The notes: generated from the sequence alone by a model not told the origin. A stretch of 64,000 bases of DNA from Rhodocollybia butyracea (GCA_015501585.1 JADNRY010000049.1:186001-250000), one strand, 5' to 3'; counted from the stretch's first letter, positions 21,372 through 32,635 are shown. Made by a program: numbers and translations.

Positions 21372-22163
21372 ACCGGTACTCCCACCATTTCAAGAGATTA
21401 CTAATCATCAGATTAATCTCATAGACAAACAGCATAAGTATAACTACTATATGCCAAGATGCCCAGATCATCTGAAAACGCAGCTTAGTGATAAGCTTGA
21501 GAAATACACCAGTGCTAACTGGTGGATACAACAAGCTGTCCCACAAGCAGCCCCGATGCTGTGCATCCTGAAGAAAAATGGTACTCTTTGTACCATTATC
21601 AACTATTGTCAGCGTAATGCTAACACGGTAAAGGATGGAACTCCTTTCCCCGACCAAGACAACATCCATACAGATGTTGCCAAACACAAGTATTGATCTA
21701 AGATCAATCTCAGTGATGCATATGAACAGACTCAAACTGAGCCTGGAGATGTATGGAAGACTGCATTTGCATGCATCTTTGGGAGATTCATTATCAATGT
21801 CATGATGATGGGAGACTGTAATGCTCCCGCCATGTTCCAGCGATTGATGACATCCATCTTTCACAATGCAATTGGACGATATGTCTATGCATATCTAGAC
21901 AATATATTTGTCTTCAGTAATACACTTGAAGAACATGAGAAGCATGTCAGAGATGTACTAGCAAGACTCAGGAAACATCATTTGTTTCTAAGAGCAGCAA
22001 AGTGCAAACTTTACTCCGAGTCTGTAGACTGCCTTGGGCATGTCATCAATGATAAAGGTATCCATGCAGATACCGATAAGATGTCAAGGATTCGCGAATG
22101 GCAAACCCCGCACACGTACAATGATGTACAGTGCTTTCTTGGCCTTGTACAGTACATTGCACC
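21372..22163 (+). pseudogene. Ty3/Gypsy element, reverse transcriptase part
   Basis: The frame continues exactly from 9569 across the TR-GAG1 insertion. It contains the RT leader (LPPFQEITNH), the finger/palm motifs LCTIINYCQRNANTVKDGTPFPD, a stop at about 21694-21696, then SDAYEQTQTEPGDVWKTAF, and the palm with AYLDNIFVFSN, where YLDN stands in place of the usual YxDD. SVDCLGHVINDKGI and a connection segment ending YIAP follow. The stop and the altered catalytic box suggest a dead copy. The piece ends at GCACC (22159-22163) and resumes at 27998 in the same frame. Confidence 0.85.
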
Positions 22164-22486
22164 GTTATTAGGCCTAAAATCGGCCTAAGGGGTGTAACTG
22201 TACATTTTGACATTTTGTACATGTTATACAATGCAATAAGAGAGCTATACAGAGCCCGAGCATGATAGCTGTTGCCGAGGCAAAGAACTTAACAATAATA
22301 CTCAGCAAGCCATGAAGGTACGCCTACAAGCGTAGCCTAGAGCCAAGCTAGCGAGGATACCTGGGCTGCCCAGAGATATAACACTAGATCTACAATCTAG
22401 TTATACCCAAGGGTGTATACTCTCTGAACTACAGGACATCTCGAAGCGGGATAAGTACTAAGCCAACATGTTACTCGAGGGAAGGA

Positions 22487-22739
22487 TATAACGCGCCCTA
22501 TGGGCAAAGTCCTTAAGAACACCGGTGAACACAACAAATAGGATACTATTGTGTGTACGACGGTGTAAAAGACTAACTAGACTCTTAAGTAATTGTACGA
22601 TACTTATAGTAACGGATTTATTATATAATTAATAATAAATAGAAAGATAAGATAGACCGTTTGGTCTATCGGCGGTGTCTAGGATGACTGTATCGCCGGA
22701 TACGGTCAGTGGTGATTATGGAGAGGCGGAGGCGTTACA
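22487..22739 (-). repeat. 3' LTR of TR-GAG2
   Basis: This 253-bp LTR starts TATAACGCG on the plus strand and ends CGTTACA. It is nearly identical to 25955-26207 and 30727-30979. Confidence 0.92.
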
Positions 22740-23080
22740 CCCTCCCCCACCAGATTAACATCAGGGATGTGAATCAAAAATGGTAATGACATCATCACCA
22801 TCCAAACCATTTCTAATTTGGTTTAACATAGAATGATCCCGCATCAAGTACGGGATTTAATTGATGCGGCGCATCAGATTTTCGGACTTGTCCGAATCAA
22901 ACGATAGTGGGGCGTACCACTAGAGTATGATTTGATTCGGAAATGTCCGAATGTTCAATGCGCAGACTCGGAAGTTTCCGAGTATTGCTTAATGAGGATT
23001 CTCAGTGAGAATCCGGGCTGAGGATAAGTAGTGATGCCCAGGTAAGGCATATTACCTGGGCGTCGGAATAAACCAATAAA

Positions 23081-25786
23081 TCATTCGGAAGGTTTATCCT
23101 TTCCGATACTTACGGAGGTGTCCGACTCATTGGGGTGTTCTGATGATTCAAGTTCATCGTCTCTATTCCTAGAAGAGACATAATATTTAGTGAGGGCCGT
23201 GTGGTCCTCAATGCGTGTGATGGCTCTGACCATCACTTCTAATTTGGCATACTCCGGAACGATCCCCTCGTTCGTGAGTTGCCTGATAATATTGAAGGGT
23301 AATCCCTCAATGAACCGTTTCCGCATTGTTGCATCATCTGGTGTTTGGAGCATCCGTGATGCCCATCGTGTAAGTGAGGAATAATAATCCCTCACACCCG
23401 TATCGGGTGAATACTCAATAAGGTCAAACTGCCGTGCAGCTTGAGGAATGGTCGTTGCTTGGATGCAACGATCAAAGACACCAATGATGGCGCCTTCAAA
23501 TGTCCACTTAAGGACAGTGCGGTGTATACCAGCGACTTCGTCGTTATACCAGTCAAGGGCTTTGCCCTTTAGAAACATGCCAAGCACGGCAGTCCGTGTA
23601 GCATCGTAATTGTCACCACACATGCGGTTGACTACCATCCATTGGAGAAGTGACATTAGCCACCGCTCGAAGACATCGACATCCGGAGATCCGTCATAGA
23701 CCTCCGGAGATCCGTCATAGACCTCCGGAGATGGAACTTTAAGAGCTTTACGGCTCTCAATGGGAGGGATAGGATTCCCTACCTTATCTCGAATTTGTTT
23801 ACGGTACACTTTGTGTACCTTGTGTTTCCATCGGGAACGACGTTTGTCGTCACCTGTTGTTTCTCGCATCTTAGATGCAAGTGAACGCAGTATTTTACGG
23901 CGCTCATTAGGAGTAATTTTACCCTTACAGGTAGCAAATTTGTCTAGCCAAGAGGCATCAGACGAAGAGTCAGTATTTGACTCGGTATCACTAGAGTCAG
24001 ATGATTCATCCGACCATGGCCTGCGTTTGCGGCCTTTCATCAGGAAAAGCCGTTTTTGCCTAGGTGACCCCAGAGTGGCCTAAAGCAAACTAGGTGACCT
24101 ATGAATCCTATGGCATCCTAGGAATTTGGGCTCGTCCCTTGCCAGTCAAGGCTCTTGAGGATTCCCTAGGGTATCCTAGGCAAACCCAGGGCAAGCCTAG
24201 GTTTGCCCAGGTTTGCCCAGGTGTTCCCCAGGTGTTCCCCAGGAGCACCTGGGCAAACCTGGGCAAACCTGGGCAAACCTAGGCTTGCCTAGGGAGTCCT
24301 CAAGAGCCTTGACTGGCAAGGGACGAGCCCAAATTCCTAGGATGCCATAGGATTCATAGGTCACCTAGTTTGCTTTAGGCCACTCTAGGGTCACCTAGGC
24401 AAAAACGGCTTTTCCTGATGTTGGATTTAGCACTCTTGTGCTTCCTCCCCCCTTCACGGGATTTTTTGCTAGGCACTTTCGCTCCTGCATTATTGCTTGG
24501 TCCTGGAAAGGACTCAGCGGGTGGAATGTAAAATTGATCCCAGATTTCTCTGGGAGTAGTCAATTTATCAACGGGTATTCCGTCGACATTATATCCCACC
24601 ATTTGGTCGGGAAGCCCAGATGGCGCGAATCCGAAATCTCGGAGACTGGTGTTATGTTGGCGTTGAATCGCTATGCGACTCATCCAATCTTTAGCTACTC
24701 CCAACGGAAGTGGCTGTGGTTGCAACTCAGCCAATACCGTTGGTACTGGCATTGAACTTGGCTCTGGTGCATTGCTGGGCGGCAATTTGGGCAGTCTTAC
24801 GGTAGTGTGTACTACCGGATGGGCAACACTTTGTGTCGCCGGGGCGATGGATATGGTAGTAGGAACTACCGGAAGGGTACCGTGTTGCGGTCCCATACTG
24901 GAGTGATCTCCAGTAGTGTTCGGTACAACTACTGGAGGTGTAATAATATTGGGTACCACTGGCGCCCTTGCAGTAGGTAAGTACATTGTCTTTCCTGTGG
25001 TGGTATCGCTACTACCTGATTGAAGTTACGAGGTAACTTCGGTTTATTGTTGATGTTCACCACGCTTTGTGGTGAGTGGGATTTGGTCACAGGTAATGGC
25101 CTGGCACCTCGCAGTGTCTGAGACGCTGCCTCCGCATTGGGACTCTGTCTCATGCGGGATGTGTTTATGGGTGTCAGTGTAGTTACTGACACTGGTGCGT
25201 ATTCCTGTCGAAATACAGGAACATGACGGAGTGACTTGGTCATCCCTTGTGAATACTGTTCGTCCAACAGTGATTGTTGGACTGACGGTGCCTTGGGCAC
25301 AGTCTCACGCCATTGGCATACCGAGTTGTTTGTCTCGGTATGAATATATGGTGTTGTGTTGTGCAATACCGGTGGTGTGACGGCAGGCCGTCTCGGTGTG
25401 GGTGCAGCAATAGTGGTTCTATTGCTGTTTCTTGATGAAGAAGATCTTTCTTCATCAGATCGGATGCTAGATGCATCCCATTTCTCAGTTATATTGAGAA
25501 TACGATTGAGTACTTGCGTACTCTTGTCGAGTGATGCCGCTACATCTCGTAGCGCAGAAGAAATCTCACTTAAACCCTCTCGGGTCGGCCGTTTCTTACA
25601 AATAGTCATAGACTGTTCATTAGGTGGACTCTTGTCCTGCCTGTAGTGCCGTCCTTCAGACACACGCACGGAATGAGTCGCTGATGCGACTGAATAGATT
25701 GATTGTGGTGACACGTCACCACGAATGGAAGGTGCGCGATCGCGCACGCTCCGATATGACTTCTCTGATTGATTTCGAGAGGTCAT
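23081..25786 (-). pseudogene. Gag of TR-GAG2, about 790 codons, split and frameshifted
   Basis: From ATG 25786 a Ser/Arg-rich N-terminal region and a Pro/Thr/Val-rich middle run to about 24975, where one frameshift occurs. The frame then continues to 24418, is cut by a foldback element and resumes at 24040. The last part (24040-23081) starts with an acidic Ser/Asp tract and contains the gag core FERWLMSLLQWMVVNR, KGKALDWYNDEV, FDRCI, YYSSLTRWASRM and FIEGLPFNI, typical of Ty3/Gypsy capsid regions. The sequence EVYDGSP occurs twice in tandem. There is no zinc knuckle, protease or polymerase. Removing the foldback and one AT restores the frame. Confidence 0.85.
24041..24417. mobile_element. CAGGAAAA foldback element (copy in TR-GAG2 gag)
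   Basis: This nearly complete 377-bp palindrome has arms of about 170 bp that begin CAGGAAAAGCCGTTTTTGCC. It is flanked by AT on both sides (24039-24040 and 24418-24419). The centre contains tandem TGGGCAAACC-type units in both orientations. It interrupts the gag frame precisely, with one AT serving as the duplication. Related elements are at 34707-35032 and 50907-51124. Confidence 0.85.
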
Positions 25787-25954
25787 TGAGACAGCAAATG
25801 ATATAGCGGGACGGAAAATGGAGCGGGTTTTGTATAGCTTGTGATGTGAGTTGGAATAGTGGTTGTTATACTTGGTAGTATAACTGTTTTTAGCTTGTTA
25901 AACTAATAGCTTTGTGTTATTCACACAATAGTAATTTTTTGATGTTCAAAAAAG

Positions 25955-26207
25955 TATAACGCGCCCTATGGGCAAAGTCCTTAAGAACACCGGTGAACAC
26001 AACAAATAGGATACTATTGTGTGTACGACGGTGTAAAAGACTAGCTAGACTCTTAAGTAATTGTACGATACTTATAGTAACGGATTTATTATATAATTAA
26101 TAATAAATAGAAAGATAAGATAGACCGTTTGGTCTATCGGCGGTGTCTAGGATGACCGTATCGCCGGATACGGTCAGTGGTGATTATGGAGAGGCAGAGG
26201 CATTACA
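25955..26207 (-). repeat. 5' LTR of TR-GAG2
   Basis: This 253-bp LTR is followed by the AAGGA duplication at 26208-26212. Confidence 0.92.
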
Positions 26208-27633
26208 AAGGAATTATGAGGGAAGGCATCCCTTGCACTAAGACCCCCAACGAGCTATGTTAAGATGTGGACTTTACAGTCCGTAACAACGGACCAGAAC
26301 AATCCCGAGGAAACCATAGAGGTCTATTTGTGGCACCGGTCATAACTGTGAAGATGGTAGAAACATGCTTAGCGGTCCCACGGAAAGCTATGCGCTGGGA
26401 TAGCCTTGGCAAATTGAAATGTTTGATCTTAGAAATCAAACACGGGAGGTCTTATCCATTAAAGCCGACTATCGGGAATCACTTGTACATACTCAGCACA
26501 GTTGCTTGAGACTATCATAAGTGGTGTTGTTGGAAAGCTAGACAACAGGCCTTCTCAAGAGAATGTTAATTACACTCAGGATGGACAGAACTATCCGAGG
26601 AATAGAATGAAACTCACCCAAGGGAAACCAGGCGGCGAGTGATCATGAAGCATAAAGGTACTCCTGACCCCGGAGAATTGTGGAGTAATTGGAGAAACCT
26701 TGCTCAGATCAAAGCACTTTAAAATTATGTTAATCCTCACAAAATCATATTTTACCTCTGATATATATCCAAGAATGGACTATTTCTTTATTGTGTGTAC
26801 CATAAATAGGCTGGAGTTTCCTTTCCGAGCCAGATTCCTCTGTTCCACTCTCTTTCCGTCTCTCTCTGTATCTGTTTCATCTATTTTTCATATTAAACTC
26901 TCTACTCAGTATATAAGCCAGATATATTTATTCAATAAGACAAGTTACTTGCCACCTCCCCTGTACAAGATTGGTTGTGTTCCTTCACCTTGAAGTTTCT
27001 TGCCCTCGACTTGACTGCTAAGACCAGTGCTCCATAGAATGTCTCCTCAGGACTAGTAGCATGATGCCTGCTGACTTGGTTATCTTTAGAAAGTAATAAA
27101 CTTCATGAAGTTACTTACCACCTCAGTGTTTGAGATTGGTTGTGTTTTCTTCACCTCAGAGGATCTTTCCCTTGATTTGTATGTTAGGAAGTGAGTAGTT
27201 TCTTCAAGGAGTCTGATTTACTGTCATATTACTTGCTTGGCAGAATTTGGCCTGTAATAGAATTTCACAAATGTCCTTTGGCCCACTTGAGAATCTGATT
27301 GAGTCTTGAGCGTGTGAGTTCCCTCGAACTCCAGATCAACCTTAAATCTAGTTGCTTCCTTAGAGGGGATGGCTTCTAGTAAGGAATTATCAGCTCCAGA
27401 GTGAGGGTTCCTTAGTCGACTTCCCTGTGAAGTTATGCAAGCCACTAAGATTGTGGTACGAGTTCCTAGTGATTAAGTTCACTCACAATATCATAGCTTG
27501 GCCCAGAGTTTGGTTGAGGACTTTACGGCACCACAGCAGCTAGTGCCAGAGTTTGCCTAGGGTTGTTGACAAACCTCGAGATTACTATTCTAGCTAGAGC
27601 CAGAGCTTGCCCAGGAGAATCTTAGTTTTGTTG

Positions 27634-27741
27634 TATTGGTTTTGGTTTTGATTATTTGGTTTTGGACACATACACATTATTGGTTTTGGTTTGGATTATT
27701 TGGTTTTGGACACATACACATTATTGGTTTTGGTTTGGTTA
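27634..27741 (+). repeat. 44-bp minisatellite, about 2.4 copies
   Basis: The unit TATTGGTTTTGGTTTGG-x-TTATTTGGTTTTGGACACATACACAT is repeated head to tail within the unassigned insertion. It holds no coding sequence. Confidence 0.8.
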
Positions 27742-27997
27742 TATTGATTCGGACATCCTGACATTCCCTTGTACATATGTACACCCAACGAGGCCTCCCT
27801 CGACTCAGTTTTAAGAGTTGTCCAAGCTTAGTTACCCATGTTAATGCAATGGTCTTGAACCTGGAGCAACCGCGTGCATATCTCCAATACTATTGAACTT
27901 TCCCTCGGGGAATCTCTGACAACCCGCCCTCACTCCCTTACATATCGATAGTCTGGTTAGGTGCGGTAGTGTTTTTGTTAGGTTGTTTTATAGCACC

Positions 27998-29133
27998 TTT
28001 CACACACCTACACCTAAATACCCAAATACTGTACATGCCTGAAGTAGCCCAGTTCACTGGACCACTTTTGATTATGGTATGGAACAATGTTCCGTTTGTT
28101 TGGATGCCAACACACAAAGTGTGTTTTCAAAACATAAAATGTTTAGCATCTAAGGCTCCAATATTGAAGCCCATTGATCCAAGTACAGAAGAGCCAATAT
28201 GGGTCATCTGTGACGCCTCTGTATCAGGAGTCGGAAGTATGTACAGCCAAGGCCCTACTTGGCAGACATGTAGACCTGCGGGATTTTTGTCCCGCAAATT
28301 CATGGCTGCACAACATAATTACAGAGTATTCAAATTGGAGACTCTGGCCATCCTCGAAGCTCTTCTCACATGGGAAGATAAACTTCTTGGATATCATATC
28401 CATGTGGTCACTGACCACAAAGCTTAGAAATTTCCTTACACAAAGGAAGCTTTCAAGGCGTCAAGCACGCTGGATGGAATATCTATCCAGATTTGACTTC
28501 AATATTTGTTATATCAAAGGTATAACAAACAAAGTAGCAGTTACTACAAATCCGATATGCCTAATGAACATCATGAGGCACACAAATATGTCAATGGGGA
28601 TGTCCACATTGACCGAAATCTTGACAATCTACTGCAAGGAAGAATTGAAGAATTAGTTAGCGAGCATCTTGCTAGCATGAACACTTGTTGATCTGCTAGA
28701 ATTCTACAAAAGAAGAATCAAGCAAATCCTGTCGCCGAGACTATAGAGTCTCGTGACACTGAAGCAGCAGAATTACAATCTGCCATTAAGGAAAAGGAAC
28801 CAACAGTTCCTGTTCCCAATACTATGGAAGAAGATATTACTATCTTCAAATCTTGCGCAAGAGGTGAAGAACCTCTTACTAGTCATCCTGAAAAAGATGA
28901 TTTTATAAAGAACATTAAGTGTTGTTACGCTAATGATCCCTTATTCTCAAAGGTACTCAATAATCCTGAGCACCATAAGCCATTCTCAGTTGAGAACGGC
29001 CTTATCTATACTGTAAACCAGGGCAAAGAAAAAGTTCTTTGCATTCCTAACAGTAAAACTGTTAAAGGACAGAGCTTGAGAGGCATAATAGCCGAACAAG
29101 CTCATGAAGTGTTAGGACACTTCAGAGGTCAAA
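27998..29133 (+). pseudogene. Ty3/Gypsy element, RNase H and integrase N-terminus
   Basis: This is the continuation of the fragmented Gypsy polyprotein. RNase H motifs are WVICDASVSGVGSMY (first Asp), FLSRKFMAAQHNY, FKLETLAILEALLTWEDKL (Glu) and HVVTDHKA (third Asp). A stop-like lesion follows near 28426, and RQARWMEYLSRFDFN with YIKGITNKVA continues in another frame. The frame at 28824-29133 holds the linker and the first half of the integrase H2C2 zinc module, EQAHEVLGHFRGQ. At AGGTCAAA (29126-29133) a MITE interrupts the module, and the second half follows at 29824. Confidence 0.85.
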
Positions 29134-29815
29134 TAGGGTTTTAAAGTGCGGTGCAGTTTGGTTTTGTCAGCCATTTTGGGCAAACCGATAACTGCACCAG
29201 TGGTATATTTTTTAAATTTCAGCAAACCTTGCACTGAACTGATAAGAACCGCCTCACCGGTGCCGGTTCAGTGCAGTTATGCGGTTTTGAACCGGTTTAG
29301 CAATAACCCGGTGCAAACTGGTGCGGAACCGGTGAAAACGGCGGTTATACCAGTTTCAAAACATCATATACCCTGTAGTGTTGCCTAATAAAATAATCTC
29401 TACTTACGAACAGTGTATAAAGGTATTCTTACATTAGTATAAAGTAAATTTGATGTGGTCATCAAGATTTTGATTGTATACAGCTCACAGGCGCCCAAAT
29501 CAAATGTGGCACATGGGCGTCTGTGAGCTGTATACAATTAAAAATTTGATTACCAGATCACATCTACTTTACAATACATAAAGTCAGGCTTGAAAAACAC
29601 AGTTAATAAATTATTTTCATTATGTAAATTGCACCGGTTGACCACCGGTTACCACTGGTTTTGATCAGTTATGCAAATTCTTCAATTTCCAAGAACCGCA
29701 AGCGCACCGGATGCAAACCGCTGCACCGGTGCAACCTTTATTTACCCTCACTGCGGTTCAGTGCAGTGCGGTTGTCGGTTATCCAATGGTTTGTGCACCG
29801 CACTTTAAAACCCTA
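29134..29815. mobile_element. hAT-type MITE (TAGGGTTTTAAAG ends)
   Basis: The terminal inverted repeats start TAGGGTTTTAAAGTGCGGTG and pair for about 22 bp. The 8-bp duplication AGGTCAAA lies at 29126-29133 and 29816-29823, the size expected for hAT transposases. The interior is rich in ACCGGT-type short palindromes and has a central inverted repeat (GATTGTATACAGCTCACAGG at 29472, partner ending near 29539). It has no coding capacity and would need a hAT enzyme in trans. Confidence 0.92.
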
Positions 29816-29823
29816 AGGTCAAA

Positions 29824-29932
29824 GGACTTCCGATTACATCCGTCGGTGGTACTGGTGGCCGAGGGCCAACAGTAACATCGAAGAATTTTGTAAGGCATGC
29901 GTTGAATGTCAACGTGCCAAAACTAGTAATAA
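29824..29932 (+). pseudogene. Ty3/Gypsy integrase, second half of the zinc module
   Basis: Directly after the MITE duplication the frame resumes with RRWYWWPRA and FCKACVECQRAKTSNK. This supplies the two cysteines of the H2C2 integrase zinc-binding domain whose histidines lie before 29133. The sequence then enters a long foldback element and the integrase catalytic core is absent from the window. Confidence 0.85.
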
Positions 29933-30415
29933 GAAATCAGAACATTTTGTGGAGAGAATAGGCTGTAATTGCCCGCTCTAGGCCGGAGGAGGTCAAAGCT
30001 GTATGACCAAATAGGGAAATATATGATTACATACAGGTGGTGTTGAGTCAAAGTTGGGCTCAGTAATGGCATGGCTTCTCAAGGTCTGAGGTCAGTAATA
30101 CATATCTGAGTGCTGTAGTATACTAGCTACGCCCTCCAGGTGTTATATTTGACAATATGTGGGCAGGAATATGTACATGGAGTGATCAATGGTGAGTAAC
30201 CATCAAAATTCGCATTTTTGAGGAATTAAATACTAATAATGAGTGTCTAAGCGCAGGTAGGACCTTAAACCTCGGTAGGTATACTCTCCAACATAGTATG
30301 CACTCGATCCGTGTCCAAGAACCATTTATATGGCACCAGATGCGATGGTATACACTGATCTTTATTGATTTTCCCTCAAAACTCGATTTTTTGAGGAATT
30401 ATCATGGAATATTGG

Positions 30416-31242
30416 GGCCTTAAAAGTATCCAGGGGGCTAAGACGTCGTATATAGACTGTACTATATAGTATTAGTCTTTGTCATATGCAAGAACAATTT
30501 ATGCAGCACCTGAAGCGATGGTATTCCCTGATCTGTATGGATTCTGCCAAAAAATGCGATTTTCAGGAAATAAAACAGGCATAGAGTGTGCTATACACCT
30601 CAGACTATGCTCAAACTTGGGTAATCATGTATTCGAATCATGTGGAGGCCCTCCAGACCAAAAGGTTTGAGTATGTACATCTCAATGTCACGATCTGAAC
30701 TTTGAGCCAAGTAGAGATATCCTATATATAACGCGCCCTATGGGCAAAGTCCTTAAGAACACCGGTGAACACGACAAATAGGATACTATTGTGTGTACGA
30801 CGGTGTAAAAGACTAACTAGACTCTTAAGTAATTGTACGATACTTATAGTAATGGATTTATTATATAATTAATAATAAATAGAATGATAAGATAGACCGT
30901 TTGGTCTATCGGCGGCGTCTAGGATGACTGTATCGCCGGATACGGTCAGTGGTGATTATGGAGAGGAGGAGGCATTACACTATATAACACCTGGTAGTTG
31001 TTGAATTCGATTCGAAGACATGTTTCCCAAGTTTTTAGTATGATCTGAGACTTGTAGCACACTCTATGCCTGTTTTATTTCCTGAGAATCGCATTTTTTG
31101 GCAGAATCCATACAGATCAGGGAATACCATCGCTTCAGGTGCTGCATAAATCGTTCTTGCATATGGCAAAGACTAATACTATATAGTACAGTCTATATAC
31201 GACGTCTTAGCCCCCTGGCTACTCTTAAGGCCCCAATATTCC
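30416..31242. mobile_element. Foldback element B inside element A
   Basis: Inverted arms begin GGAATATTGGGGCCTTAA and run for about 240 bp each (from 30416 and back from 31242). They share features such as AAGACGTCGTATATAGACTG and GTGCTGCATAAAT with their partner arm. The centre is occupied by a solo TR-GAG2 LTR. It has no coding sequence. Confidence 0.75.
30727..30979 (-). repeat. Solo LTR of TR-GAG2
   Basis: This single 253-bp LTR is nearly identical to 22487-22739. It is flanked by the perfect duplication CTATA (30722-30726 and 30980-30984). It shows an earlier full insertion reduced by LTR-LTR recombination. Confidence 0.92.
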
Positions 31243-32410
31243 ATGATAACAGTAACCCCATAAGCTCAGTTCAAACCACAGTGGTTTCAGTCAGATTTGA
31301 GTTTAACTGGTTTAAACTACAGAATCTTATTGTAGATCATAAATACATGAATATAAAAACATATCAAGGTTGAAACTGAGTGAAACCAGGTTCAACCAGG
31401 CTAAGCTGATTGAATCTTGACAAACCAGAGCAAAACCTACAAAATCCTAAACCAGTTTGAACTAGTTCAAACCACAAACTAGAGCGAAACCTAAGAACTC
31501 CTAAGCCCGTTTGAACTGGTTCAAACCACAAACTAGAATTGTATCCAGAACAGTTGCAAGTAGTCTCGTTGAACAGTCACCGCGGTGGGACATCGTATGG
31601 TATCTAAGTTGAATTCGATTACAAGTAGCTGATAGCCTCATTCATTAGCATTATGATGTTCCAAGAAAGGGTGGACTGCCTATACCTTACGGTTAAGTAT
31701 AGTATCGACGGTTAGGTATAGTATCGATAATCAAGTAACCCAGGGGAGCGCTTGAATGACAGCAACTTACAAAGTTGCACAATCCAGTGGCGAGAGACAG
31801 ACAGTGAGGGAGAGAGGAGTGAGGGAGTGAGGGAGAGGGAGAAAGAACAATAGCCGCCAAAATGATCTCGTGACACGTAATAACAATGATTATTATGGAG
31901 GTCAAACCGTCAAAGTGGCAGTTACCAAACTTCAAAAAAAAATTGATCATTAAGTACATTGTCTTTGCCTCAACGGAAATGTAGGGTGCGTGCAATACTT
32001 TCACATATGATTGGCGGTGCTTTTTGCATTTCCAGGGCCATCTAAGATTTAATGAGACTACTGGCTGAGATGAGGAGAAGATTGACTTACCATCTTCACG
32101 TTTACTGCAATTGCGAAGGAGATCATTTTCCCTGGCGCATGGTGGCTTTCTCGTTTACTTTAATCAATACTGTAGCCTCCACTGGACGGTAAATTTTGCA
32201 ATGCATTTCGCGGAGGATCATGCATCTCTGGACAAAAGAAAAGACCTGTGGATCTGTGGCCCCAATCAAAATAGGTCAAACTGTAGGTCAAAGTATTAAT
32301 GTTTATTGTTCTCAAAGTTATAAAAAGCTTTCTCCAGGCGTCTCGACCTCCCCTTTCAACTTGAGCTTCAGCTACTTGTGATATCATGCCTCCTTGACGC
32401 AACACCAACA

Positions 32411-32635
32411 ATGCCGAGCCTGTCACTCCTCCTCCTGGCTGCACTCCTCCTGAAAGACCTGTTTGCTGGCGTAGCAGCTGCGCCTGCAGTGGTAATTCCC
32501 GACTCGAACAGCATTCAGGGTGATATTAAAACAACCATCGAGAAGGAGTACCTCAAAGACTACCAAACCTGTTTGAACTCAGTCAGCTCGAAGAATGTAG
32601 TTGCAATGTATGAAGATTATTCAATCCGTATCTGA
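32411..32635 (+). CDS. Putative small secreted protein, 74 aa
   Basis: From ATG 32411 the first 26 residues form a signal-peptide-like segment (MPSLSLLLLAALLLKD, then a small-residue stretch ending AAAPA with a plausible cleavage site). The mature part is about 48 residues, mostly hydrophilic, with a single Cys. No domain is recognised. It lies in the central region of foldback element A, so it may be a captured gene, or a fragment that has lost downstream exons. The lack of Cys pairs makes a typical disulfide-rich effector less likely. Expression would have to be shown. Confidence 0.4.
   Translation: MPSLSLLLLAALLLKDLFAGVAAAPAVVIPDSNSIQGDIKTTIEKEYLKDYQTCLNSVSSKNVVAMYEDYSIRI

Larger units (their letters stand above)
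22487..26207 (-). mobile_element. TR-GAG2, gag-only LTR element
   Basis: The 253-bp LTRs at 22487-22739 and 25955-26207 differ at about four positions. AAGGA flanks both sides (22482-22486 and 26208-26212). The only coding sequence is a long gag on the minus strand. Next to the 3' LTR the minus strand carries GGTGGGGGAGGG, a good polypurine tract. After the 5' LTR comes CTTTTTTGAACA, the same leader motif as in TR-GAG1, and both families start their LTR with TGTAATGCCT. The element is interrupted by a foldback element at 24041-24417. Confidence 0.92.
22164..27992. mobile_element. Unassigned insertion in the Gypsy element
   Basis: GCACC is present at 22159-22163 and 27993-27997, and removing one copy with everything between restores the Gypsy frame. 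This interval of about 5.8 kb is therefore an insertion. It contains the complete TR-GAG2 element; the remaining host sequence (22164-22481 and 26213-27992) is not recognised. I see no clear terminal inverted repeat, LTR pair or protein motif. Part of 26800-27000 is pyrimidine-rich with a TATATAAG-like box, and 27634-27741 is a minisatellite. Because the coding sequence itself contains GCACC, the duplication could be partly coincidental. Confidence 0.5.

Noticed and set aside
22159..27997. Reading the unassigned insert as an LTR element whose LTRs I simply overlooked
   Set aside because: Neither end begins with TG nor ends with CA, and no direct repeat between the two ends was found by eye. 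I left the type open.
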